IMG/VR virus record: IMGVR_UViG_3300022874_000030
Span: 1 to 28,727 of that record
DNA: 28,727 nt
Reading direction: 5' to 3' (one strand)
Source of the DNA: a virus
Shown piece by piece: positions 6,440-14,753 of this stretch; the first letter of the stretch is position 1; each line of letters opens with the position of its first letter. The position numbers and the translations under genes were made by a program. Under the pieces are notes generated by a model. That model saw nothing but the letters and a program-made list of their open reading frames with translations. It had not been told where the DNA came from and did not search any database.

Positions 6440-8731
6440 ATGGCAAGTTCATTTGATAAGTTTGTAATAGCTCCGCTTAATAGTGGTCTTACTGCAGACG
6501 CAAAACCGTGGCTTATTCCAGATGATGCATTTGAACGTTTAAACAACGCCTATGTCTTTCGTGGAATAGTAAAAAAACGTTTTGGAAGTAGATATACTGG
6601 TCATAATCCTCTTTCTGTTACTACAAAACAACTTAATTCACGTTTAAGGATTGCTTTATCTGGTATTATTACAGATGGAGCTGGAAAAGCTAATGGAAAT
6701 GTTAGCACTGATGGTGGTGGAATTAAGTGGGAAATAGGCCAAATCTTTTCTATAGGAACTGAAATATTTACAGTTGTTGAACTCGGTGTTGATAAAACAA
6801 TGCTTACAAGTGGTTCTGCAACAGTAATGAAATTTGACACTACAGATGGTGATTATGCATTCGAAGATGCGCCAGCTACTAAGCAAGTTTACTTTTATCC
6901 AACACAACCAGTTATGGGTTTAGAACAATATAGAGGAACTGAAAAGGCAGTTGCATTTGATACACAATTTGTATATCAATACAGTGGATCAGCATGGGAA
7001 AAACTTGGGCCAACTGTCGCATGGAAAGGTGATAATACTAAGTTTTTTAATGCAGCTAACTGGCGGAATTTAGCTCCATCAAAAGATTATTTATTTATTA
7101 GCAACTTTAACGCTACTATCGGTGCTCCTGGTGCAAATGATGATCCAATAAAGCACTATGATGAAACAACATGGGTTGATTTTACTCCGCTTACAATCGT
7201 AGGTGGTAATAAAGTCATGACTGCAAAGTTAATCATTCCATTTAAGGATAGATTGGTATTATTAAATACAATTGAACAAAATGGTGGTGTTAATTATGCG
7301 CATAAAAATCGTTGTCGTTTTGCTAGAAACGGTAGCCCTATGGATTCTAATATTTCATGGTTAGAGCAAAACCAAGTTGGTTCAAAAGGTGGTGGTTGGA
7401 TAGATGCTACGACAGATGAAGCAATTATTAGTGCCGAATTTATTAAAGATAGATTAATTGTTTATTTTGAGCGAAGTACATGGGAGCTAGCTCATACAGG
7501 AAACCAAGCGCAACCATTTTTATGGCAACAGTTAAATACCGAACTTGGTTCTCAAGCAATGAATTCAACAGTTTCCTTTGATAAGGTAGTCCTTACTATT
7601 GGTGAGCGTGGTATTCAAGCATGTAATGGAGCCAATGTTCAACGAGTTGATGAAAAGATTCCCGACGAAGTCTTTCAGATAAGAACAACAGATAATTCAT
7701 CTGATCGAATAGCTGGGATAAGAGATTTTAGATCCGAGATGGTTTATTGGGCTTTTCCAACAATTGAAGCAAATACTTTATCGTCTACTTATCCAAATAA
7801 AGTTTTAGTTTATAACTATAAAAATGGATCATGGGCTATGAATGATGACACGTTTACAGCTTTTGGCTATTTTCAACAACCCGAAGGTAAAACTTGGGCA
7901 GATCTTAACGATTTTACATGGGCTGAATGGAATACTCCATGGGATTCTGGAACGACACAATCTGCATATAAACAAATTATTGCTGGCAATCAGCACGGTT
8001 TTATTGTAATTATTGATTCAGATCTTTCATATAATGCTTCATCGTTACAAATAACAAACATTTCGTATGACGAAGCAACTGAGATTCCTACATTAACAAT
8101 TAATGATCACACATTAGAAGATGGTGATTTTATTAAACTTAAAAATGTTACTGTTAATGTTAAAACTGCTGGCGGAGTTGCAGTAGAAACGGTTTTACTT
8201 AGTGAAATCTATAAGATTTCTGTGATTACATCAGATACAATTACAATTAAAATTGAAAAAGATACATTCCAAAATGATTCAACATATAAATATAATTATA
8301 TTGGTGGTGGAACAGCAGAACGCGTATCAAAAATAGATATTCTTTCAAAACAATGGAACTTTTATTTAAAAGAAGCACGAGCAATTTACTTGGCTCATAT
8401 TGATTTTATTGTAAACCGAACTCCATCTGGTGAATTAACAATTGATTATTATCCATCTTCATCAAATATTGCAATGATTGATGCTGCAAAAGTATCTAAT
8501 TCACAATTAGGTGATAATAAATTAGAAACACATGTATATGATACAACAGATCTTTTCGAAGCATCATTAGATAGATTGAATCATAGAGTGTATTTTCAAG
8601 GTGAAGGTACATCAGTACAAATTAGAATATATTCAACTGATGAACAGATGTTAGATTCAGCAAAAGTGTTATGTGATTTTGAATTAGAAGGCATGATTGT
8701 ATCTGCAACTAAGACTGGTGGCTATGAATAA
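6440..8731 (+). CDS. Tail nozzle/tubular or stabilisation protein (763 aa)
   Basis: Likely the main component of the short tail tube, comparable to T7 gp12 or the P22 stabilisation protein. The N-terminus (FVIAPLNSGLTADAKPWLIP, then DAFERLNNAYVFRGIVKKRFGS) is characteristic: it says which elements are fixed in the tail ring. The middle (about 150-480) has propeller-like repeats with aromatic turns (WRNLAPSKDYLFISNF, DRLIVYFERSTWELA, GERGIQACNGANVQRV, RSEMVYWAFP). An inserted FCCH-like beta module is seen at about 534-610. The C-terminal 100 residues are beta-rich with a long helix (KEARAIYLAHIDFIV). AGGAGA lies before the ATG at 6440; the reading frame extends to 6419 without a better site. 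The length is typical for this family. Confidence 0.7.
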   Translation: MASSFDKFVIAPLNSGLTADAKPWLIPDDAFERLNNAYVFRGIVKKRFGSRYTGHNPLSVTTKQLNSRLRIALSGIITDGAGKANGNVSTDGGGIKWEIGQIFSIGTEIFTVVELGVDKTMLTSGSATVMKFDTTDGDYAFEDAPATKQVYFYPTQPVMGLEQYRGTEKAVAFDTQFVYQYSGSAWEKLGPTVAWKGDNTKFFNAANWRNLAPSKDYLFISNFNATIGAPGANDDPIKHYDETTWVDFTPLTIVGGNKVMTAKLIIPFKDRLVLLNTIEQNGGVNYAHKNRCRFARNGSPMDSNISWLEQNQVGSKGGGWIDATTDEAIISAEFIKDRLIVYFERSTWELAHTGNQAQPFLWQQLNTELGSQAMNSTVSFDKVVLTIGERGIQACNGANVQRVDEKIPDEVFQIRTTDNSSDRIAGIRDFRSEMVYWAFPTIEANTLSSTYPNKVLVYNYKNGSWAMNDDTFTAFGYFQQPEGKTWADLNDFTWAEWNTPWDSGTTQSAYKQIIAGNQHGFIVIIDSDLSYNASSLQITNISYDEATEIPTLTINDHTLEDGDFIKLKNVTVNVKTAGGVAVETVLLSEIYKISVITSDTITIKIEKDTFQNDSTYKYNYIGGGTAERVSKIDILSKQWNFYLKEARAIYLAHIDFIVNRTPSGELTIDYYPSSSNIAMIDAAKVSNSQLGDNKLETHVYDTTDLFEASLDRLNHRVYFQGEGTSVQIRIYSTDEQMLDSAKVLCDFELEGMIVSATKTGGYE

Positions 8732-8749
8732 TTTAAAGAAAGGTGCTAT

Positions 8750-8950
8750 ATGATAGTTAATTTAAGCATAATTATTAAGATCGCTGTCTTAATAGTAGCT
8801 GCAGCAGTTGGTTATGGCATACAACATATTACTCATAAAGCAGATACACCTATTGAACAATTTGCTGAAAGTGTAATTAAGCAACAAACAGGTTTGGATG
8901 TAGATTTTTCTGCCGAAGAAGTTCCACTCAGCACAGAAGATAAAAAATAA
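8750..8950 (+). CDS. Small membrane protein of the tail cassette (66 aa)
   Basis: A 66-residue protein with one clear membrane helix at residues about 5-23 (LSIIIKIAVLIVAAAVGYGI), followed by a soluble acidic tail with EQFAESVIKQQTGLDVDF. AAAGGTG precedes the start. Small phage proteins with an N-terminal helix and a VIK-QTG-D-D tail are frequent next to nozzle genes; their function is unknown to me. Alternatives are a pinholin or spanin-like lysis factor or a small ejection component. No lysozyme or holin pair is seen nearby. Confidence 0.65.
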   Translation: MIVNLSIIIKIAVLIVAAAVGYGIQHITHKADTPIEQFAESVIKQQTGLDVDFSAEEVPLSTEDKK

Positions 8951-8958
8951 GGATAGTT

Positions 8959-9492
8959 ATGTCATCTAATAGCTCTGGAGCATTTGTACCAACGACAAAC
9001 GTCTGGGATGTAGATGAAATTTATTCTACTGACGTTACAAGTGAAGAATTTAAAGAATTACTTGTTCGCTTAAATAGAAATTTAAACACCATGTCAATTG
9101 CGATTAATGTTCGTGATGCTGGTATTTATGACACTATCGAATTTATTTGTGGCAAGGTTTATTTTCCAGATCCTAGTTTGACATCTGCTAGTTCAACAAC
9201 ACCTACTCAACGACCTGTATATAGAAAAGTATTTAATTTTGGAGCTCTTCCAAATACAGCAAGTAAGAATCTTGCGCATGGCATAACCGTTACTGATACA
9301 TTAATTTTTACAGATATTTTTGGCACAGCTAAACGACAAACTCCATTTAGTTCAATTAAATTGCCTTGCCCAGGATCAACAGTTGCGGGAGAAGTTCAAT
9401 TAGAAGTAGTTGGAGAAAATATTTGTGTAACAACAGCGGGTAATTATAGTGCTTGGGCAACTACATACATAACATTGGAATATTTAAAATAG
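8959..9492 (+). CDS. Tail-region protein, jelly-roll-like C-terminus (177 aa)
   Basis: The N-terminal third (FVPTTNVWDVDEIYSTDVTSEEFKELLVRLNRNLN) contains a conserved-looking anchor helix that I associate with phage tail proteins near the nozzle gene. The rest is beta-rich, with KNLAHGITVTDTLIFTDIFG and a terminal strand ATTYITLEYLK typical of small virion beta-sandwiches. It has no signal peptide or membrane helix. GGATAG precedes the ATG by a few bases. Likely a tail accessory or fibre-attachment protein; the exact role is not known. Confidence 0.65.
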   Translation: MSSNSSGAFVPTTNVWDVDEIYSTDVTSEEFKELLVRLNRNLNTMSIAINVRDAGIYDTIEFICGKVYFPDPSLTSASSTTPTQRPVYRKVFNFGALPNTASKNLAHGITVTDTLIFTDIFGTAKRQTPFSSIKLPCPGSTVAGEVQLEVVGENICVTTAGNYSAWATTYITLEYLK

Positions 9493-9502
9493 AGGAATAA
9501 TT

Positions 9503-10120
9503 ATGGCCATGGATAAGAGTCAACTGTTTAAAATGCTTGGATCTGCTGGAGTTGGATCATTGCTTGGAGGAATAGGAAACCAGTTTGCCAATAGACAACA
9601 ATCACAACCAAATCAACAACAAGTTAATCAACTTGGTTATCAACCACAAGGTTATCAACCACAAGGTGGCCAGCCACAAGCAGGTCAACAAAGTGATGGA
9701 TTCATGCAAAGCTTACTTTTTGGAAAACAAGGACAACAAACTCAGCAATCTACTGTTACACCAGAACAAAAACAAATTTTAGACATGATGCTTCAACAAG
9801 GTGGTCAAAATACTGACTTTAGAAATATTGAACAACAAGCAAGAACAGGATTTGAGCAACAAACTATTCCTTCGTTAGCAGAACGCTTTACTTCAATGGG
9901 TGGTGGACAATCATCAAGTGCATTTACAAACGCTCTGGGTCAAGCTGGAGCTGGACTTGAAGGTCAACTTGCTGGATTAAAGTCTCAATATGGTATGCAA
10001 CAATTAGGTATTGGCATGCAGCCACAATTTCAACCGCAATATATGCAAGGTCAGCCTGGTATGGCACAGGGTTTAACGCAAGCAATCTCACAATTGTTAC
10101 CTCTTTTAATGTTTTTATAA
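9503..10120 (+). CDS. Q-rich internal virion/ejection protein candidate (205 aa)
   Basis: A glutamine-rich protein. The N-terminus has a small glycine-rich hydrophobic stretch (MLGSAGVGSLLGGIGNQFA), followed by a tandem GYQPQ repeat (about residues 45-56). The segment FEQQTIPSLAERFTSMGGGQSSSAFTNALGQAG (about 112-144) is the motif seen in phage proteins carried in the capsid and ejected with DNA. A hydrophobic C-terminus (AISQLLPLLMFL) could insert in a membrane. GAGGAAT precedes the ATG. It is followed after nine bases by another Q-rich protein, and the pair is likely to act together in DNA delivery. Confidence 0.55.
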   Translation: MAMDKSQLFKMLGSAGVGSLLGGIGNQFANRQQSQPNQQQVNQLGYQPQGYQPQGGQPQAGQQSDGFMQSLLFGKQGQQTQQSTVTPEQKQILDMMLQQGGQNTDFRNIEQQARTGFEQQTIPSLAERFTSMGGGQSSSAFTNALGQAGAGLEGQLAGLKSQYGMQQLGIGMQPQFQPQYMQGQPGMAQGLTQAISQLLPLLMFL

Positions 10121-10129
10121 GGTATAACC

Positions 10130-11692
10130 ATGGCACAAATGACAAAAAACTATCCAATTATAAATGATCCATATGCAAGTCTTGGTGGAGGCTTTGGAGC
10201 TTCTTTTTCGCAGGGACTTAATCAATCACTACAGCAATTAGTTGGTCAAAAAGTTCAACAAATGGTTGAGAGTAAAAAAACCAAAGAATATTCTGGCGCA
10301 TTAAAGAAGGCAGCTTTGCCTGAATGGATTTCACGCATGCCAGAAGCAGATAGAAAAATATACTTAGAAAGTGTGCTTAAAACCAATTGGGGAAGACTTA
10401 CTCCAGAACAACGACAAGAAATTGAAGATGCGAAAAACGCACCATCAACAGGATCAATTGAAAGTTTGCTTACTGGACAACCTGAACAAGGACCAGTAAT
10501 TGAATCACAAATTACTCCTCAACAAGCAATGGGCCAACAAGGTCAAGCGCAAGATCCAAGGCAATTATATTCAAATCTGCTTCAAAGTTTAAGTCCACAA
10601 GGAGCAGCAGAAAGTACAATGCAAGGATTTACAATGCCAGGCCAAGAAAGTCCACAGGGACAACAAGCATCATTAATGAATACATTGCAACAAATGGTGC
10701 CTCAACAACAACAACCTCAACAACAACAACAACAACAACAACAACCAATGACTCAAATGCCAGCTCCTCAAACTATGACTCCTCAAGCCATGGCTTCTCA
10801 AGATGCTGGACCAATTTACGTACCATCGGTACTTGAAACAACTACAAAAGGAAAACCTGTTTCAAATGCAAAGCAAGCCAAACAATTGGTTACTCAAGCA
10901 CAAGCTAAGAATACTTATGAAGATTTATATTCCAGACTTCCTCAAGACGAACAAAATAAAATTGATATGGAAAAAGCAAAGCTTTCTTTAGGTATATCTA
11001 ACCTTGATTTTAAGAAAAGAGATTCGGCAAATGTTGCTACATCAAAATATTATAATGAAACTTCAAGAGCTGGAGAAGCAGCTGATCAAATGAATGCTCA
11101 AATAGAAGCATTTAAATCAATTGAAGCACGTGGAAATTTACCACCTGCATCAAAAGCTGCAATTATGGATTCTATAACTAAGCATGGATTTAATGCAAAT
11201 TACTTTTTAGGCCCAGACGCTGAACAAGCAAATAAAATTGTTGCTGGATGGATGAGTGGTGTTGCAAATCTTGGATTAGGCGCAAAAATAACTGATAAAA
11301 TGATTGAATTATACATGAAGGGTCTTCCTAATTTGCTACAAACGCGAAAAGGTAGAGCAACTGTCATGAGAGATTTGCAATTAATGACACAGCTTAAGAG
11401 AAATAAATCTGAAGCTATGGAAAATATCATTAAAGAATATGATCCAGAAGGAAATCGTCCATTAAATTTACCATCTCGTGTTCATGATCGAGTAAAAGAA
11501 TCTTCAAATGCAATTCTTAGACAATATGCAAAAGCAGAACCTGTTGGTGTTCCAAAACGTACTATTGGGCAAAAAGCAGATGACTTAAAATGGGATCTTG
11601 CTGCAAAAGGAATAGCAACTATTACCGGAGTATCTCCAGTACTAAAAGAAATTGCTAAAATATACAGTTGGAAAGTAATCTTAGGACGCTAA
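10130..11692 (+). CDS. Large Q-rich internal virion protein candidate (520 aa)
   Basis: Likely an ejection protein. The N-terminus (YASLGGGFGASFSQGLNQSLQQLVGQKVQQMVESK) is a glycine-rich start followed by a helix, common in phage internal proteins. Residues about 95-215 are disordered and Q/P-rich, including a run of nine glutamines coded by perfect CAA repeats. The C-terminal half is helical (AKNTYEDLYSRLPQDEQNKIDMEKAKLSL, EAADQMNAQIEAFKSIEA, ITDKMIELYMKGLPNLLQTRKGRATVMRDLQLMTQLKR). No peptidoglycan hydrolase motif is visible. It follows another Q-rich protein and is the last gene before a leftward HNH gene. The function is inferred from composition and position. Confidence 0.6.
   Translation: MAQMTKNYPIINDPYASLGGGFGASFSQGLNQSLQQLVGQKVQQMVESKKTKEYSGALKKAALPEWISRMPEADRKIYLESVLKTNWGRLTPEQRQEIEDAKNAPSTGSIESLLTGQPEQGPVIESQITPQQAMGQQGQAQDPRQLYSNLLQSLSPQGAAESTMQGFTMPGQESPQGQQASLMNTLQQMVPQQQQPQQQQQQQQQPMTQMPAPQTMTPQAMASQDAGPIYVPSVLETTTKGKPVSNAKQAKQLVTQAQAKNTYEDLYSRLPQDEQNKIDMEKAKLSLGISNLDFKKRDSANVATSKYYNETSRAGEAADQMNAQIEAFKSIEARGNLPPASKAAIMDSITKHGFNANYFLGPDAEQANKIVAGWMSGVANLGLGAKITDKMIELYMKGLPNLLQTRKGRATVMRDLQLMTQLKRNKSEAMENIIKEYDPEGNRPLNLPSRVHDRVKESSNAILRQYAKAEPVGVPKRTIGQKADDLKWDLAAKGIATITGVSPVLKEIAKIYSWKVILGR
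10703..10744 (+). repeat. CAA trinucleotide repeat
   Basis: Four CAA units (10703-10714), then CCT, then nine perfect CAA units (10718-10744). They encode a polyglutamine tract in the internal protein. Slippage would change the length by whole codons and keep the frame. Confidence 0.9.
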
Positions 11693-11718
11693 TAATAGTT
11701 AACTAGCCAATCTCCTGG

Positions 11719-11775
11719 GGAGAGTTAGTGTGAAAATTAAGAGACATGCAAACTAGATTTTCATACTAGCTCTTC
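11719..11775 (+). other. 19-bp hairpin between convergent genes
   Basis: Bases 11719-11737 pair with 11757-11775 over 19 consecutive positions, three of them G-U, around a 19-base loop. It lies between the stop of the rightward internal protein (11692) and the stop of the leftward HNH gene (11783), so it could end transcription from both sides. Neither side has a real T-run directly after the stem, so a processing or stabilising role is equally possible. Confidence 0.65.
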
Positions 11776-11782
11776 ACAAAAA

Positions 11783-12250
11783 TCAGATATTATCGTCAAA
11801 TTGCCTTTCTCTAGCAATAACTCCAGTAATAATAATACTTATAAATCTAGTAACAGTCATGTTTCGCTTATGCGCCATCTTCTTAATTAAATTGATTTGA
11901 TTTACATGAAGATCTACACCTAGACGACGTCTAGATTCTCGATAACTCTTTAGTTCAGTAGGTTTAGTTTTTGGGCCTTTTAACAATGAAATAAATAGAT
12001 GCTTAATATTTGTACATGATCTATTACAACATGTACTTCTAACAAAATGAAACTTTGGAATTTTTCCATATTCTGCAATCCATGCTGCTCTATTTGCACC
12101 CTGACTTTTTCCTCTTACGGATATTCTTGGAGTTCCATTACTACATGTTGCACCTATCCACCCATAACAATCATCTTCGTTTTCACCTTTAATGCGAAAT
12201 GAATCAAGTCTTTCTAGTAAATCATCTTTACGTTGTTGTGTCATATTCAT
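11783..12250 (-). CDS. Free-standing HNH homing endonuclease-like protein (155 aa)
   Basis: Likely a mobile DNA-cutting enzyme. Residues about 27-88 show the HNH plan: CYGWIGA, then GTPRISVRGKSQGANRAAW, then YGKIPKFHFVRSTCCNRSCTNIKHL. In the usual H-x-C-D-N-x-x-C-x-N-x-x-H-L motif the first histidine is serine here (S72), while the zinc cysteines, N81 and H84 are kept, so activity may be altered. The C-terminus (about 110-145, VDLHVNQINLIKKMAHKRNMTVTRFISIII) looks like a small DNA-binding helical or ribbon-helix-helix domain. The gene is antisense to its neighbours and has its own TTGACA promoter at 12331-12359. AAAGG stands nine bases before the ATG. Confidence 0.75.
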   Translation of the reverse strand: MNMTQQRKDDLLERLDSFRIKGENEDDCYGWIGATCSNGTPRISVRGKSQGANRAAWIAEYGKIPKFHFVRSTCCNRSCTNIKHLFISLLKGPKTKPTELKSYRESRRRLGVDLHVNQINLIKKMAHKRNMTVTRFISIIITGVIARERQFDDNI

Positions 12251-12304
12251 TAAGTAAAACCTTTTTTTAAAATAAATTTATTTGTACGTCCCGCCCATAA
12301 TCCC

Positions 12305-12320
12305 ATTACATCAATGTAAT
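12305..12320. promoter_or_regulatory. Operator-like dyad ATTACAT-CA-ATGTAAT
   Basis: Seven-base perfect inverted arms separated by two bases. It lies just downstream of the leftward -10 box, roughly at +4 to +19 of the HNH transcript. The short spacer fits a DNA operator better than an RNA hairpin. No regulator is proven. Confidence 0.4.
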
Positions 12321-12330
12321 CTTTAGATTT

Positions 12331-12359
12331 AATGTAGCATTGATTATTGATCATGTCAA
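12331..12359 (-). promoter_or_regulatory. Sigma70-like promoter for the leftward HNH gene
   Basis: On the minus strand, TTGACA (12354-12359) and TACATT (12331-12336) are separated by exactly 17 bases. The -35 box is perfect and the -10 box matches four of six. The first codon of the HNH gene lies about 75 bases downstream of the likely start. Confidence 0.65.
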
Positions 12360-12396
12360 CTCAGATATTTAGATATTAGTATATTTTGATTATTAA

Positions 12397-12423
12397 TTGA
12401 TAGATTAGTAAAGATATTATAAC
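12397..12423 (+). promoter_or_regulatory. Possible promoter for the repetitive fibre gene
   Basis: TTGATA (12397-12402) and TATAAC (12418-12423) are each close to consensus, but the spacer is only 15 bases, shorter than optimal. The fibre gene downstream has a perfect AAGGAGG (12436-12442) five bases before its ATG, the best ribosome binding site of the window. Confidence 0.35.
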
Positions 12424-12447
12424 TCTATTAATTCTAAGGAGGACGCA

Positions 12448-14628
12448 ATGGCGGTCTATAAGAGAAAAAAATTAAAATACGATATATTTAATCCTGGGCA
12501 AATGTCTGGAATATATCCAGCTCCTATTGTTTCAGATACTGTTTCTCCTGGAACAACAGATCATGCTGATATCGGAACAATTTGGGTTAACAAAAGTACA
12601 AATGATGCATTTATTCTTACCGATATTACAGCAAATGTAGCTAGTTGGCAGGATATTTCAGGCATCTCAGCTGGTGCACTCGATGGTCAATTATGGATTG
12701 GTGCAACTGGCGCAGCTGGAGGATGGGCTAATTTAACATCTACTGGTTTATCGGTAACAATTACTAACACAGCAAATGGAATTAATCTTGAAGCAGCTGG
12801 CGTTGCAGCACTTACAACTCTTGATGGTGATGCTGGTACAGCAACTCCACTTGCAGGTGTTATTATAGTTGCTGGTGGAACAAATATCACAACAGCTGGT
12901 GCTGCTGGTACATTAACAGTTAATCTTGACGCAAGCCCTTCTGTTGCTGGATCTCTTACAGCTGCCACAAGTGTTACAGCTGGCGTTGATCTTACAATGT
13001 CTACAGGTGATTGCACAATTACTGCGGACACAGATGGTGCTGAAACAATTTATCTTCATGCAAACGGCGGAGTATCTGAAACAATACATTTACATTCAGA
13101 TCAAGGAACTGGAACAGACTCAATTGATATTACTTCCGATGTTGGTGGTATTACACTTGATTCTGGATTAGCAGCAGCTAATTCAATAATTATAGATGCA
13201 TCTGATGTAGACGGTGGTATTGATGTTGATGCAGGTACAGGTGGAATAAATGTAACAGCAACAAATGGTGCTATTAATTTAGTTTGTGGTACTGGTGCTA
13301 TTAATGTTGGTGCAGACGCAGCCGCCCATATTGTTACAGTGGGCTCTATTAACACAACCGCACAAACAATTATTCAATCTGGCCAGGGTGATGTTAACAT
13401 CACATCTACAGATGAAATTACAGCCGATGCAGTTGGTGTACTTGAACTTAATTCATCCGGTGCTGCTATTGGAATTGGTAATGATGCGGATGCATTTGCT
13501 ATAAACGTCGGTACAGGTGCCGCTGCCAGAACAATAACAATGGGTAATGTTACAGGCGCAACAGCGGTTGTTGTAGATTGTGGAACAGGAGATTTATCTC
13601 TTGGCGCAAGTGCAACCGCTCACTCAACAACGCTTGGCTCAACAAACGCAACATCTAATGTAATCGTTCAATCCGGTACAGGTGGAATACAAGTAACCTC
13701 TGGCGGCGTATATGCAATGGATGCTACTGACGCTGTAACAATTGAATCCTCAGCTGGAACAATTGGAATCGGTGTTGATGCTGTAGCTCAAAACATTAAT
13801 GTTGGAATTGGGGCAGCTGCACGTGTTATTACAATTGGTAATGTCACTGGAGTAACTGGAATAGCTCTTAATGCTGGAACTGGAGACATTGTAGCCGCAT
13901 CTCAAGATGCTGTAACTGTTGACGCAGTTGGCGTTCTTGAACTTAATTCTTCTGCAGGAATTATTAGTATTGGTAACGATGCTGATGCTTTCGGAGTAAA
14001 CATTGGTACAGGTGGAGCAGCCAGACCAGTTGTTGTTGGATCAGTAACTGGAGTATCTTCTACAACAGTCCAATCTGGTACAGGCGATGTAATTGTAACC
14101 AGTACAGATGCTATTACTGTTGACGCAGTTGGCGTTCTTGAGCTTAATTCATCTGGTGCAGCTATAAACATTGGAAACGATGCAACTGCTTTTGGCGTAA
14201 ATATTGGTACAGGTGCGGCAGAAAAACTAGTTGTCGTTGGGTCAGCAACTACTACTTCTTCAACAACTATAAATGGTGGTTCTGGTGGAATAGTTATTAC
14301 TCCTGCATTAGGAATAATGACAGCAGTACCATTAGAAACTTCTGATGCTGCCGTTGCAACCACAGCTTCTGGTCACTTATGTTCTTGTGTTTTCACAGGA
14401 CAAACAACTGCATCGTCAGCTGAACAGATCTTTACGATAACAAATACATTAGCTACAACCGCATCTGTTGTGTTTGCATCAGCAAGTAATCAGGGAGCGA
14501 ATGATGCTCAGATGTGTGTTACTCGTATTGAACCAAAAGCTGGTAGCATAGAAATCACTCTTACTAATTATGGAGCTGCTGCGCTTAATGGAAACGTTAC
14601 CATTAATTATTGGGTCATAAAAGTATAA
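12448..14628 (+). CDS. Repetitive tail fibre protein (726 aa)
   Basis: The N-terminal part (residues about 1-72) contains a virion-anchor-like segment (IGTIWVNKSTNDAFILTD ... ASWQDIS), similar to the small protein at 21364. Residues about 100-620 are glycine-, alanine-, threonine- and serine-rich imperfect repeats, predicted as beta-solenoid or triple beta-helix. A recurring block VGVLELNSSGAAIGIGNDAD, then F.(I/V)N(V/I)GTGAA, appears near residues 329, 494 and 561, with degenerate copies between. The last 90 residues (SGHLCSCVFTGQTT ... NVTINYWVIKV) form a non-repetitive tip domain. Very few charged basic residues occur after residue 30. It likely binds a cell-surface structure. It is strongly translated (AAGGAGG) and has a possible promoter of its own. 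Confidence 0.7.
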   Translation: MAVYKRKKLKYDIFNPGQMSGIYPAPIVSDTVSPGTTDHADIGTIWVNKSTNDAFILTDITANVASWQDISGISAGALDGQLWIGATGAAGGWANLTSTGLSVTITNTANGINLEAAGVAALTTLDGDAGTATPLAGVIIVAGGTNITTAGAAGTLTVNLDASPSVAGSLTAATSVTAGVDLTMSTGDCTITADTDGAETIYLHANGGVSETIHLHSDQGTGTDSIDITSDVGGITLDSGLAAANSIIIDASDVDGGIDVDAGTGGINVTATNGAINLVCGTGAINVGADAAAHIVTVGSINTTAQTIIQSGQGDVNITSTDEITADAVGVLELNSSGAAIGIGNDADAFAINVGTGAAARTITMGNVTGATAVVVDCGTGDLSLGASATAHSTTLGSTNATSNVIVQSGTGGIQVTSGGVYAMDATDAVTIESSAGTIGIGVDAVAQNINVGIGAAARVITIGNVTGVTGIALNAGTGDIVAASQDAVTVDAVGVLELNSSAGIISIGNDADAFGVNIGTGGAARPVVVGSVTGVSSTTVQSGTGDVIVTSTDAITVDAVGVLELNSSGAAINIGNDATAFGVNIGTGAAEKLVVVGSATTTSSTTINGGSGGIVITPALGIMTAVPLETSDAAVATTASGHLCSCVFTGQTTASSAEQIFTITNTLATTASVVFASASNQGANDAQMCVTRIEPKAGSIEITLTNYGAAALNGNVTINYWVIKV

Positions 14629-14642
14629 TAGACTATATTTAT

Positions 14643-14662
14643 GGGCCTCTTAACGGGGGCCC
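14643..14662 (+). other. GC-rich hairpin after the fibre gene
   Basis: GGGCCTC (14643-14649) pairs with GGGGCCC (14656-14662), seven pairs with one G-U, around TTAACG. A second weaker stem (14663-14668 with 14679-14684) follows. There is no T-run, so termination would have to be Rho-dependent or the element may protect the mRNA end. Confidence 0.5.
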
Positions 14663-14753
14663 TGTATTAAATACTGCAAATACATAGATTGATATATAAA
14701 AAAAATGATACAATTGTTTTTGAGTAGTTTTATTGTAACTTTAAGGGAAGATT

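Noticed and set aside
9585-9782. Alternative plus-strand frame inside the Q-rich protein gene
   Set aside because: An N/K/H-rich by-product of CAA-rich codons, with no ribosome binding site.
10703-10744. CRISPR-like or direct-repeat array in the CAA tract and fibre repeats
   Set aside because: No regular repeat-spacer structure; these are coding microsatellites and protein repeats. No CRISPR array is seen in the window.
13902-14363. Long minus-strand open frame opposite the repetitive fibre
   Set aside because: Its repeats mirror the fibre codons, it lacks a ribosome site, and similar antisense frames appear over other low-complexity fibre regions (12687-13031, 13101-13355, 16246-16641).
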